From Bacteroidia bacterium (GTDB lineage Bacteria; Bacteroidota; Bacteroidia; Flavobacteriales; Flavobacteriaceae): a stretch of DNA of 64,000 bases. Position 1 is the first letter of the stretch; each line of letters begins with the position of its first letter. The DNA is taken from positions 1 through 64,000 of the forward strand of contig JAUIBP010000012.1 in NCBI GenBank assembly GCA_030427735.1, written 5' to 3'. Shown here in pieces: positions 8,706 through 15,986 of the stretch. Below the pieces are notes generated by a model, which had not been told where the DNA came from, did no database searches, and saw nothing but the letters and a program-made list of their open reading frames with translations. Both the position numbers and the translations under genes were made by a program.

Positions 8706-9098
8706 ATGAACTTAAAAGTATACGAACATGATTCTGATTTAGAAGTTGTACATAAATACAATAGTATTGAGTTAAAAGGATGGATAAATCAGTTATTATA
8801 TATAGACACAGAAGTAGATAACCTTTTAAAACTATATCAGAAAACTACAAACAATAGTATTATACCAGATGAAATACAAAAGCATTTTTCGAAAAGAAAA
8901 ATGCAGAATAACCAGTTGTATGATACAATTTTATCATATTCTAAAACTTATATGAATGTAGTAGAATGTAACGATATACAATGCGATATGGTCTATTTGA
9001 ATGAGTATGAACGCCTTCGGCGAAGTTATCAATACCACTTAAACCGATATCAAAAACTCAAAGACGATTTATATAAACGTGCTTTACAATGTGTTTAA
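8706..9098 (+). CDS. Hypothetical helical protein, paralogue of the 9288-9689 product
   Basis: 130 residues, predicted almost wholly helical with many Tyr, Lys and Leu, and no signal or membrane segment. No known domain was recognised. It aligns over its whole length with the product of 9288-9689: both have an EL..W....YI..E element near residue 25-40, a central polar region with N and Y, and a Y.KLK..(L/V)Y...L end. It overlaps nothing and starts 4 bases after the Rnk-like gene; its stop is followed at once by the ATG of a 29-codon frame. Possibly a coiled-coil or ferritin-like bundle without metal ligands. Confidence 0.75.
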   Translation: MNLKVYEHDSDLEVVHKYNSIELKGWINQLLYIDTEVDNLLKLYQKTTNNSIIPDEIQKHFSKRKMQNNQLYDTILSYSKTYMNVVECNDIQCDMVYLNEYERLRRSYQYHLNRYQKLKDDLYKRALQCV

Positions 9099-9188
9099 AT
9101 GCAAATGAAAATTAATGAAATATATTTCATTAGCGGAATGATATTAACTCTACTTATTACAATCCTTCTGCTATTAGTATCATTATAA
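9099..9188 (+). CDS. 29-residue single-pass membrane peptide
   Basis: The start codon directly abuts the stop of the previous gene (TAAATG), an arrangement that favours translational coupling. The peptide begins MQMKINEIYFISG and continues with an uninterrupted hydrophobic stretch of about 16-18 residues rich in Leu and Ile, ending LLLLVSL and stop. A second ATG at 9105 could also start it. It lies inside the sigma-54 operon and before the terminator at 9229-9260. It may be a small membrane stress peptide; function unknown. Confidence 0.5.
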   Translation: MQMKINEIYFISGMILTLLITILLLLVSL

Positions 9189-9228
9189 GATGTCTGATAC
9201 GTCTTGTTGAAAAGAAGTTAAATTAAAG

Positions 9229-9260
9229 ACCGTGAAATATTTTTTTATTCACGGTTTTTT
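9229..9260 (+). terminator. Rho-independent terminator of the gdhA operon
   Basis: Arms ACCGTGAA (9229-9236) and TTCACGGT (9248-9255) pair perfectly over 8 bp around an 11-base loop and are followed by a run of T. It closes the sigma-54 operon and separates it from the next helical protein gene. Confidence 0.85.
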
Positions 9261-9287
9261 ACAAACTAACCTACTTACCATCATTTT

Positions 9288-9689
9288 ATGTCTTTTATAA
9301 ATAGCAACTATACTTCCCGAGAATTTGAAGCTAAAAGAAGATTATTACTTCAAAAGGATTTTTTAGAACTTCAACAATGGATGGATACTGTTGAGTATAT
9401 TCATGAAGAACTAAATATTTTCGGTATAATTGAAAAACAACTCATTATTAATACAGCTGTAGCAAGTAATATTCAAGCTTTACGCCGAGAAAATACTCTT
9501 GTATTAAGTAATTTGTGTAGATATGAACAACAACTTAAAAATGAATTAGAGTATGGAAAAAATGACTACAATCACATAAGGTCTAAAGATCACGAACGGC
9601 AACAGGCATTTTTTAAAAATCATATTTCAGATTACAGAAAACTAAAGAAGAGTGTTTATAATTTGATGTTACGATTCATTAGGAAGTAA
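9288..9689 (+). CDS. Hypothetical helical protein, paralogue of the 8706-9098 product
   Basis: 133 residues, highly charged and helical, probably a coiled-coil bundle; no signal peptide or membrane segment. Shares length and conserved positions with the protein at 8706-9098 (EL..WM...YIHEEL near residue 27-42; YRKLKKSVYNLML at the end), so the pair probably arose by duplication. It starts 27 bases after the gdhA-operon terminator and so needs its own promoter or read-through; no convincing promoter was found. Family unknown. Confidence 0.75.
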   Translation: MSFINSNYTSREFEAKRRLLLQKDFLELQQWMDTVEYIHEELNIFGIIEKQLIINTAVASNIQALRRENTLVLSNLCRYEQQLKNELEYGKNDYNHIRSKDHERQQAFFKNHISDYRKLKKSVYNLMLRFIRK

Positions 9690-9974
9690 GAAATAAATTA
9701 CTTTCTTTAAGCTTTTGTTTTCTTAATTTACATATAGAATAAATAAATACCTATTATTATATTGAGATAATTTTATGAAGCCTATTAAAATGGAAGCTTA
9801 TTGCTGTCATACAGGGTTTAAATCCTTGTAATTTAATTATAGCATTTTAGTTGTATAGATGATTTTTATTAATTGAATGTAACAATAATGGATAATAAGA
9901 GTATATTCAATTGCGTTAGTTTGTATTACTAGTTCAAATATGGGAAAAAGAAGAAATAGTATTTTAATTTATAA
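9690..9974. other. Intergenic region without recognised gene
   Basis: About 285 bases, followed directly by a decayed propeller fragment. Only very short frames (for example 18 codons from 9776) are present. I see no RNA gene, convincing terminator or promoter here. Confidence 0.4.
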
Positions 9975-10070
9975 AATTTTTTGATTTGGTTTGGTACTTG
10001 GCAAGGCATTAGTCTTTATGATGGGAGCGAAATTACCAATGCAGCTCAAAAAGAACCTTGGGTGAAATAA
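9975..10070 (+). pseudogene. Remnant of a two-component-regulator beta-propeller repeat
   Basis: A start-less frame between stops encodes a stretch containing WFGTWQGISLYDG and then a polar tail ending WVK. This is the signature of Reg_prop beta-propeller repeats, and matches the WFGTWDGINRFDG repeat of the HTCS encoded at 24874-29238. No start codon and no longer frame surround it, so it is best read as a fragment of a lost HTCS or propeller gene. The likeness is clear but short. Confidence 0.5.
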
Positions 10071-10127
10071 TCTATAATTCTTGTAGTCAGTATTAACGGC
10101 GATAAGCATTCATAAAATACAATAAAA

Positions 10128-10550
10128 ATGAACAATCATTTAATTAAGCTTTTTTTGCGGCTGGCAATAGCAGTCAGTTTTTTATCTGCAGTAGCAGACA
10201 GATTTGGAATTTGGAGTAGTGAAGTTGTAGTTTGGGGTAATTGGAGTAGTTTTTTAGAATATACCGAATTAATTAACCCTTGGTTGCCAAAAGCTATAAT
10301 TCCTACCATCGGAATTTTAGTAACGGCCGCAGAAATTCTGTTTGCCATTGGCCTAATTATAGGCTATAAAACAGAGTTTATAGCCAAATGTAGCGGGTTT
10401 TTATTGTTGATTTTTGCCTTGTCGATGACGTTTTCAATAGGAATTAAAGGCGCGCTAGATTATTCTGTTTTTAGCGCTTCGGCAGGTGCTTTTGCTTTAA
10501 GCGTAATGAACAAGAAATATTTAGAGCTCGATAACGTAATTAAAGGGTGA
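10128..10550 (+). CDS. DoxX-like membrane protein
   Basis: 140 residues with four predicted membrane helices (about 7-25, 60-82, 90-105, 108-125). The pattern LRLAIAVSFLSAVADRFG near the N-terminus followed by a later TAAEILFAIGLIIGY helix fits the DoxX/DoxD-like family of small inner-membrane proteins. The precise role of most members is unknown; some link to thiosulfate-quinone or redox chemistry. It is followed by a DUF7000-like gene 77 bases downstream. Confidence 0.75.
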   Translation: MNNHLIKLFLRLAIAVSFLSAVADRFGIWSSEVVVWGNWSSFLEYTELINPWLPKAIIPTIGILVTAAEILFAIGLIIGYKTEFIAKCSGFLLLIFALSMTFSIGIKGALDYSVFSASAGAFALSVMNKKYLELDNVIKG

Positions 10551-10627
10551 TATTGGGAAAACGAAAATAGGGACAACACTTTTAAAACACTAAACCAAAT
10601 TTTACTGACGCATTAAAAGTCGAGCAA

Positions 10628-11113
10628 ATGGACAACTTAAACAAGCATATTGCAATTTATAAAGAACAATTAAATAGAGGCGATATTGTTATTGCATATA
10701 ATGCTTTGGTGAAATTTGTTATGAAATTGCGAGTAGACCTGTCAAAAAAGCATCAAAATCTATATACATTCTCGACCATTCTTCATGGTTATATGGATTA
10801 TACTTACTTTTATTATTCTAACGATTTTTTGAAAAGTAAACAATTAAAATTCGGACTGGTGTTAAATCATTTACACATGCAATTTGAGCTTTGGTTACTA
10901 GGAAATACAATCTCTGTTCAGAAACAATACTGGCAATTGCTGAAAGCAACAAAATGGGGTGTCGACAAACCGGTTATGCCAAAATATGCTATTTTGGAAG
11001 TTACATTGGTCGAAACTCCAGATTTTAATAACTTGAATGTTTTAGCAGAACAAATTACAACGCGAATGACTAATGTTTCGAGTGAAATATTAGATAATAT
11101 TAAAACATTATAA
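10628..11113 (+). CDS. Hypothetical cytoplasmic protein, DUF7000-like
   Basis: 161 residues, mixed helix and strand, no signal or membrane segment. The sequence (an N-terminal HIAIYKEQLNRGDIVIAYNAL, a central Tyr-rich DYTYFYYSNDFLK, and FELWLLGNTISVQKQYW) resembles small proteins labelled DUF7000 that are scattered among Bacteroidota and Bacillota. The family name is from memory and uncertain. No function can be assigned. It stands alone between the DoxX-like gene and the pectin locus. Confidence 0.65.
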   Translation: MDNLNKHIAIYKEQLNRGDIVIAYNALVKFVMKLRVDLSKKHQNLYTFSTILHGYMDYTYFYYSNDFLKSKQLKFGLVLNHLHMQFELWLLGNTISVQKQYWQLLKATKWGVDKPVMPKYAILEVTLVETPDFNNLNVLAEQITTRMTNVSSEILDNIKTL

Positions 11114-11251
11114 AGTTACATGTAGCGCATAGTTAAATCGCGTTTCGCTGATCTTGTCTGATGGATTGTTTTCAATCAGAATCTTCAACACTAAATACTA
11201 TTTAAACAAAATCTCATATTAAATTGTTGTAATAGCTTCTTATTTCTTAAC

Positions 11252-11320
11252 ACCTGAATAAAAATTTAAAGCATTTGATGAAAATTTAAAAGTTTTAAGC
11301 TACTTAAACTTATATTTTTG
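11252..11320 (+). promoter_or_regulatory. Promoter of the first pectin operon with tandem HTCS boxes
   Basis: A 20-bp box ATTTGATGAAAATTTAAAAG (11273-11292) is preceded 21 bp upstream by a degenerate copy (11252-11271). A -7 element TATTTTTG lies at 11313-11320, exactly 20 bases after the box. The same box, the same 21-bp period and the same 20-base distance recur before the SusC gene. Binding by the AraC domain of the locus HTCS is the natural reading. Confidence 0.75.
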
Positions 11321-11343
11321 AAATCCTTAAGTTTGTAATCACG

Positions 11344-11374
11344 ACTGTTTTTAAGGTGTATTCTTAAAAACAGT
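11344..11374 (+). repeat. Perfect 12-bp hairpin in the leader of the first pectin operon
   Basis: ACTGTTTTTAAG (11344-11355) and CTTAAAAACAGT (11363-11374) form a perfect 12-bp stem with a 7-base loop, 12 bases before the GH105 start codon and downstream of the predicted transcription start. It lacks a T-run and is not a standard terminator. It may stabilise the messenger, limit translation or be an operator. Confidence 0.7.
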
Positions 11375-11386
11375 ATCTATAAAAAA

Positions 11387-12646
11387 ATGATAATGTTCAA
11401 GGGTAAAAAAAATAGAAAGTTTAGTGTCGTTTGTTTCGTAATCTTCATGCTTACTCTGTCGTGTAAACAGCGTCAAACTACCGAAAGCGATGTAGCAAAA
11501 CAAGACATGCCAAGTCGCGTAGCTTCCGAAAGCATAAAATGGTCTGAGCGGATGTTAATTTCAGAAATGAAGCGTTTTCCAGAATCATGGATGTTAGATT
11601 TTCACACCAAACCCAAATGGAGTTATCCTAACGGTCTGGTGTTAATGGCGGCAAAGCGAGTGTATGATAAAACAGGAAATGAAACCTATTACAACTACAT
11701 TTACGACTATCCAAATACAATGGTAAAACCAGACGGAAGCATTTTAACTTACGATCTGGACAAACAAAATTTAGATATGCTAAAATCGGGAGATGTGCTA
11801 TTGTATGTCTACGAAAAAACTAAAGAAGAACGCTTTTTAAAAGCCATAGAATTACTTCGTAGTCAGTTAAACACTCAACCAAGAACTTCCGATGGCGGAT
11901 TTTGGCATAAAAAACGATATCCCCATCAAATGTGGTTAGATGGACTGTTTATGGCAGAGCCGTTTTACGCGCAATACACTAAAACATTTAGCAGCGGGCA
12001 AGAAGCGGTAACAGCTTATAATGATATTGTACATCAATTCGATCTTATTCAAGAGCATACAAAAGACAGTAAAACCGGATTATTATATCACGGTTGGGAC
12101 GAAAGTAAAACTCAGGAATGGGCAAATAAAACAACAGGTACATCGCCTAATTTTTGGTCTAGAGCCATGGGTTGGTACGGTATGGCTCTTGTAGATGTAT
12201 TAGATGTTTTACCCGAAGATCACCCAGGAAGAAAACGGTTAATAGGCTATTTAAACACGTTTGCAGATGCCTTGTTAGGTGTTCAGGATGATAAAACAGG
12301 ACTGTGGTATCAAGTTCTCGATCAGGGCGATAAAGAAGGGAATTATTTAGAAGCCACAGGTTCTGCAATGTTTGTATATACTTTCGCGAAGGGTGCTAAC
12401 AAAGGGTATCTTCCTGCATCTTATAAAACAGTTGCTCTTAAAGCTTATAATGGTATTTTGCAGAATTTAATTTCTGAAGATAAAGATGGTATTATTAGTT
12501 TAAATCAGTGCTGTGCGGTTGCTGGTTTAGGCGGAAATCCATACAGGGATGGTAGTTACAACTATTACGTAAACGAACCCATTCGCGCTAACGATCCTAA
12601 AGGAACAGGGGCTTTTATCTTAGCGAGTTTAGAACTAGATAAATAA
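11387..12646 (+). CDS. GH105 unsaturated (rhamno)galacturonyl hydrolase, lipoprotein
   Basis: 419 residues with a lipoprotein signal ending at Cys26. The body is the alpha/alpha-barrel of GH105/YteR: HQMWLDGLFMAEPFYA, FWSRAMGWYGMALVDVLDVLPEDHPGR and the late GTGAFILAS element. These enzymes remove the unsaturated uronic acid left at the non-reducing end by pectate or rhamnogalacturonan lyases, here those of the PL1 at 36.6 kb. The lipid anchor suggests the periplasmic or outer-membrane face. It is the first gene of an eight-enzyme operon, 22 bases before GH43. Whether it prefers galacturonan or rhamnogalacturonan products cannot be told. Confidence 0.9.
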   Translation: MIMFKGKKNRKFSVVCFVIFMLTLSCKQRQTTESDVAKQDMPSRVASESIKWSERMLISEMKRFPESWMLDFHTKPKWSYPNGLVLMAAKRVYDKTGNETYYNYIYDYPNTMVKPDGSILTYDLDKQNLDMLKSGDVLLYVYEKTKEERFLKAIELLRSQLNTQPRTSDGGFWHKKRYPHQMWLDGLFMAEPFYAQYTKTFSSGQEAVTAYNDIVHQFDLIQEHTKDSKTGLLYHGWDESKTQEWANKTTGTSPNFWSRAMGWYGMALVDVLDVLPEDHPGRKRLIGYLNTFADALLGVQDDKTGLWYQVLDQGDKEGNYLEATGSAMFVYTFAKGANKGYLPASYKTVALKAYNGILQNLISEDKDGIISLNQCCAVAGLGGNPYRDGSYNYYVNEPIRANDPKGTGAFILASLELDK

Positions 12647-12668
12647 TAAATAAAAATTATAAAGAATA

Positions 12669-14297
12669 ATGAAACATATTAATGTACTGGCCATTGCTTT
12701 ACTAACAACGTGTTGTTTTGCCCAAAAAAACGAGACCTATACATCGCAAGTTTGGGTTGCCGATCAAGGAGATGGAACGTATAAAAACCCAATTCTTCAT
12801 GCCGATTATTCCGATCCCGATGTTACTCGTGCTGGAGACGATTATTATATGACAGCATCTAGTTTTAATGCAGCTCCAGGGTTGCCCATTCTGCATTCTA
12901 AAGATATGGTTAACTGGTCGTTGATTAATTATGCGTTACCGCTTCAAATACCATTAGATCATTTTAATACACCACAGCATGGTAATGGTGTTTGGGCACC
13001 AAGTATTAGATATCATAATAAAGAATTTTATATCTATTGGGGAGATCCCGATTTCGGAATTTATATGGTTAAAACCAAAGATCCTGCTGGAAAATGGGAA
13101 GATCCTGTATTGGTAATGGAAGCCAAAGGCGCTATAGATCCTTGTCCGCTTTGGGACGACGATGGGAATGCTTATCTCTCTCTGGCGTGGGCAGGAAGTC
13201 GTGCGGGAGTAAAAAGTATTTTAACTGTTTTTAAATTGAGTCCAGACGGCACAAAAGTGTTAGATAGAGGACGTCATGTGTTCGATGGGCACGAAAATCA
13301 TCCTACTGTAGAAGGAACAAAAATGTACAAGCGAAATGGTTATTATTACATTTTTGCCCCAGCCGGTGGTGTTGCTACGGGATGGCAATTGATTTTAAGA
13401 TCTAAAAACGTTTATGGGCCTTACGAAGAAAAGGTGGTTTTAGAACAAGGGCAAACGGCTATTAATGGTCCGCATCAAGGTGCTTGGGTTGAAACACCAA
13501 AGGGCGAAGATTGGTTTTTTCATTTTCAAGATGTCGATGCTTATGGACGCATCGTGCACTTGCAACCAATGGATTGGAAAAAAGATTGGCCGGTAATGGG
13601 TAAAGATTTAGATGGGAATGGCATAGGCGAACCAGTTATGCAATATAAAAAGCCTAATGTAGGCCATACTTATCCTAAGGAAACACCTCGAGAAACCGAT
13701 GAGTTTATAGCAGATAGCTTGGGGGTACAATGGCAATGGAATGCTAACCCGAGCATTTTATGGTATGCCAAGCTGCCTGGTAACGATTATCTGCGTTTAT
13801 TTAGTATTAAAACTCCCGAGTCGGCCAAAAACCTTTGGGATGTACCAAATCTTGTTTTACAAAAATTTCCTGCACCAAATTTTCAAGTCGATACAAAGCT
13901 TACGCTAGTGCCTGAAGACGCAGAACAACAACGAAAAGCAGGACTTATTGTAATGGGTAGAGATTATGCTACCGTCACCTTAACTCAAAAAGGAGGTCGG
14001 TTTTATTTACAACAAACTCAAGCTATAAATGCCGATAAAGGCGAGCAAGAAGTCCTTAACCAAGAAGTGTCATTAAAAAGTAATGTAGCTTACATTAAAG
14101 TAAACGTGGTGGCTCCAGATGCGATGTGCCAGTTTAGTTATAGTGAAGACGGAAAATCGTTTACATCTATAGGAAAGCCCTTTAAGGCCCGAGTAGGGAA
14201 ATGGATTGGAGCCAAAGTTGGCCTATTTAGTATTAGTACGCCAGATGCCAAACGTGGTGGTTATGCCGATGTAGAATATTTCAGAATTACAAAATAA
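12669..14297 (+). CDS. GH43 glycoside hydrolase (arabinofuranosidase or xylosidase type)
   Basis: 542 residues; signal peptide ending near residue 18 (CCFAQ). A five-bladed propeller GH43 domain (about 30-330) begins NPILHADYSDPDV, with the base Asp, then the pKa-modulating Asp in AIDPCPLWDDDG and the acid Glu in HPTVEGTKMYKRNG. A beta-sandwich (about 345-542) follows, as in the XynB-type GH43 proteins. Likely substrates are arabinose or xylose side chains of pectin. Subfamily cannot be fixed by eye. It is 6 bases before GH28 in the operon; periplasmic. Confidence 0.9.
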   Translation: MKHINVLAIALLTTCCFAQKNETYTSQVWVADQGDGTYKNPILHADYSDPDVTRAGDDYYMTASSFNAAPGLPILHSKDMVNWSLINYALPLQIPLDHFNTPQHGNGVWAPSIRYHNKEFYIYWGDPDFGIYMVKTKDPAGKWEDPVLVMEAKGAIDPCPLWDDDGNAYLSLAWAGSRAGVKSILTVFKLSPDGTKVLDRGRHVFDGHENHPTVEGTKMYKRNGYYYIFAPAGGVATGWQLILRSKNVYGPYEEKVVLEQGQTAINGPHQGAWVETPKGEDWFFHFQDVDAYGRIVHLQPMDWKKDWPVMGKDLDGNGIGEPVMQYKKPNVGHTYPKETPRETDEFIADSLGVQWQWNANPSILWYAKLPGNDYLRLFSIKTPESAKNLWDVPNLVLQKFPAPNFQVDTKLTLVPEDAEQQRKAGLIVMGRDYATVTLTQKGGRFYLQQTQAINADKGEQEVLNQEVSLKSNVAYIKVNVVAPDAMCQFSYSEDGKSFTSIGKPFKARVGKWIGAKVGLFSISTPDAKRGGYADVEYFRITK

Positions 14298-14303
14298 GCG
14301 AAT

Positions 14304-15986
14304 ATGAAATCTTTTAAATATATTTTATTTGCCTGTCTAATTTTAGGGATGGCATCTCTGGAAAATCTATGTGCACAATCTAAAGCGATTTTAAGTGTAG
14401 ATGATTTGTATAATGATATTGAATTTAACATTTCACCAATTCAACAAGTGCACTTTAAAAATAACAGTGTAACAATAACTCAATACGGCGCTGTAGGTAA
14501 TGGTTTGGTTAAAAACACTGATGCATTTAATAAAAGTATCGATGCGGTTATTAAACAAGGAGGTGGTAAAGTAATTGTGCCAGCAGGTATTTGGTTAACA
14601 GGGCCAATTCACCTAAAAAGTAATGTCAATTTACATTTAGAGCAAGGAGCACTTATTTTGTTTAGTAAAGATTTTAACGATTATCCGTTATTACAAACCA
14701 GTTTCGAAGGTTTAAATACCGCGCGATGCATTTCGCCAATACATGCCGAGAATGCCGAAAATATAGCCATTACGGGTTCTGGTGTTATTGATGGAAACGG
14801 AGACGCATGGCGACCCGTTAAAAAAGATAAAATGACAGATGCCCAATGGAAAAAACTTGTAGCAGCGGGCGGAGTGCTTACAGACGATAAGAAAATGTGG
14901 TATCCTACCGCATCGGCTTTGCAAGGTAGTAAGTCTAATATTAGCAGTATGAGTTTTCAAGAATTGGAGCAGGTTAAAGATTTTTTACGTCCTGTAATGG
15001 TCAGTTTTGTAAACTGTAAAACAGTACTGTTAGACGGGCCTACATTTCAAAATTCGCCAGCTTGGAATATTCATCCCTTAATGTGCGAAGATCTTACCAT
15101 TAGAAACTTAAATGTGCGTAACCCCTGGTATTCGCAAAATGGCGATGGATTAGATTTAGAATCTTGCAACCGGGCTTTGGTATATAATAATACTTTCGAT
15201 GTGGGAGACGATGCCATATGTTTAAAATCGGGCAAAGATAAGGATGGTAGAGATAGAAACATGCCTACACAAAATGTAATTATTAAAAACAACATTGTGT
15301 ATCATGGGCATGGCGGATTTGTGATAGGAAGCGAAATGTCTGGAGGTGTTAAAAACGTACATATTTCTAATTGTAATTTTATAGGCACCGATACGGGGCT
15401 GAGGTTTAAAAGTACCCGCGGTCGAGGTGGCGTGGTCGAGAATATCTATATTTCCGATATTTATATGAATAATATTCCTACCGATGCAATCCGTTTTAAT
15501 TTATTTTATGGTGGTAAAGCGCCAGATATGTCAACAAGTAATGCATCATCTACAAGCAACACAGCAGCGCAGGTGCCTGTAACCGACGAAACGCCTTCCT
15601 TTAGAAATATTTATATGAAAAATATCACGGTAGTAAACTCAGAACGTGCAGGTTTTTTTATGGGCTTACCAGAAATGAATTTAAAAGATATTCATTTAGA
15701 GAACGCTTTCTTGCAGGCCAAACACGGGATAACATTTATAGATGCCGATGGTATACAAATTCGCCATGTAAATATCGATTCTCAAGAACAGGCTATTCAA
15801 ATCTATAATGGTAAAAATATGAATTTCGACACGATAGATTTTTCTCCTAATCAAAATCATCCGATTCTGATAAAAGGAAAAGCTTCCAGTACTATTCGGT
15901 TAAATTTTAAAGATGCACAATCCAGTTATCAATTAGGAACAGAATCATCGCCTAAAACTGTAATTATTGAAAAATCAGAGCAATGA
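14304..15986 (+). CDS. GH28 polygalacturonase
   Basis: 560 residues with a signal peptide (to about residue 25). The parallel beta-helix carries the GH28 motifs in order: NGDGLDLES (the NTD motif variant), GDDAICLKSGKD, GHGGFVIGSE and RFKSTRGRGG. The two Asp of GDD and the Asp of NGDG are the catalytic acids, and Arg/Lys of RFK bind the uronate. Several GH28 of this length in Bacteroidota are exo-acting galacturonidases that trim oligogalacturonides in the periplasm; exo action here is inferred. A low-complexity Ser/Asn/Ala insert sits at about 410-425. The stop overlaps the GH95 start by 4 bases, implying coupled translation. Confidence 0.92.
   Translation: MKSFKYILFACLILGMASLENLCAQSKAILSVDDLYNDIEFNISPIQQVHFKNNSVTITQYGAVGNGLVKNTDAFNKSIDAVIKQGGGKVIVPAGIWLTGPIHLKSNVNLHLEQGALILFSKDFNDYPLLQTSFEGLNTARCISPIHAENAENIAITGSGVIDGNGDAWRPVKKDKMTDAQWKKLVAAGGVLTDDKKMWYPTASALQGSKSNISSMSFQELEQVKDFLRPVMVSFVNCKTVLLDGPTFQNSPAWNIHPLMCEDLTIRNLNVRNPWYSQNGDGLDLESCNRALVYNNTFDVGDDAICLKSGKDKDGRDRNMPTQNVIIKNNIVYHGHGGFVIGSEMSGGVKNVHISNCNFIGTDTGLRFKSTRGRGGVVENIYISDIYMNNIPTDAIRFNLFYGGKAPDMSTSNASSTSNTAAQVPVTDETPSFRNIYMKNITVVNSERAGFFMGLPEMNLKDIHLENAFLQAKHGITFIDADGIQIRHVNIDSQEQAIQIYNGKNMNFDTIDFSPNQNHPILIKGKASSTIRLNFKDAQSSYQLGTESSPKTVIIEKSEQ

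Noticed and set aside
9790-9806. TGGAAGCTTATTGCT near-match to the sigma-54 consensus
   Set aside because: The GG-GC spacing is one base short (9) and no gene follows at a useful distance.
9987-10003. Sigma-54-like TGG...GGC site before the DoxX-like gene
   Set aside because: The GG to GC distance is 11, not 10, bases and the stretch is better explained as a propeller fragment.
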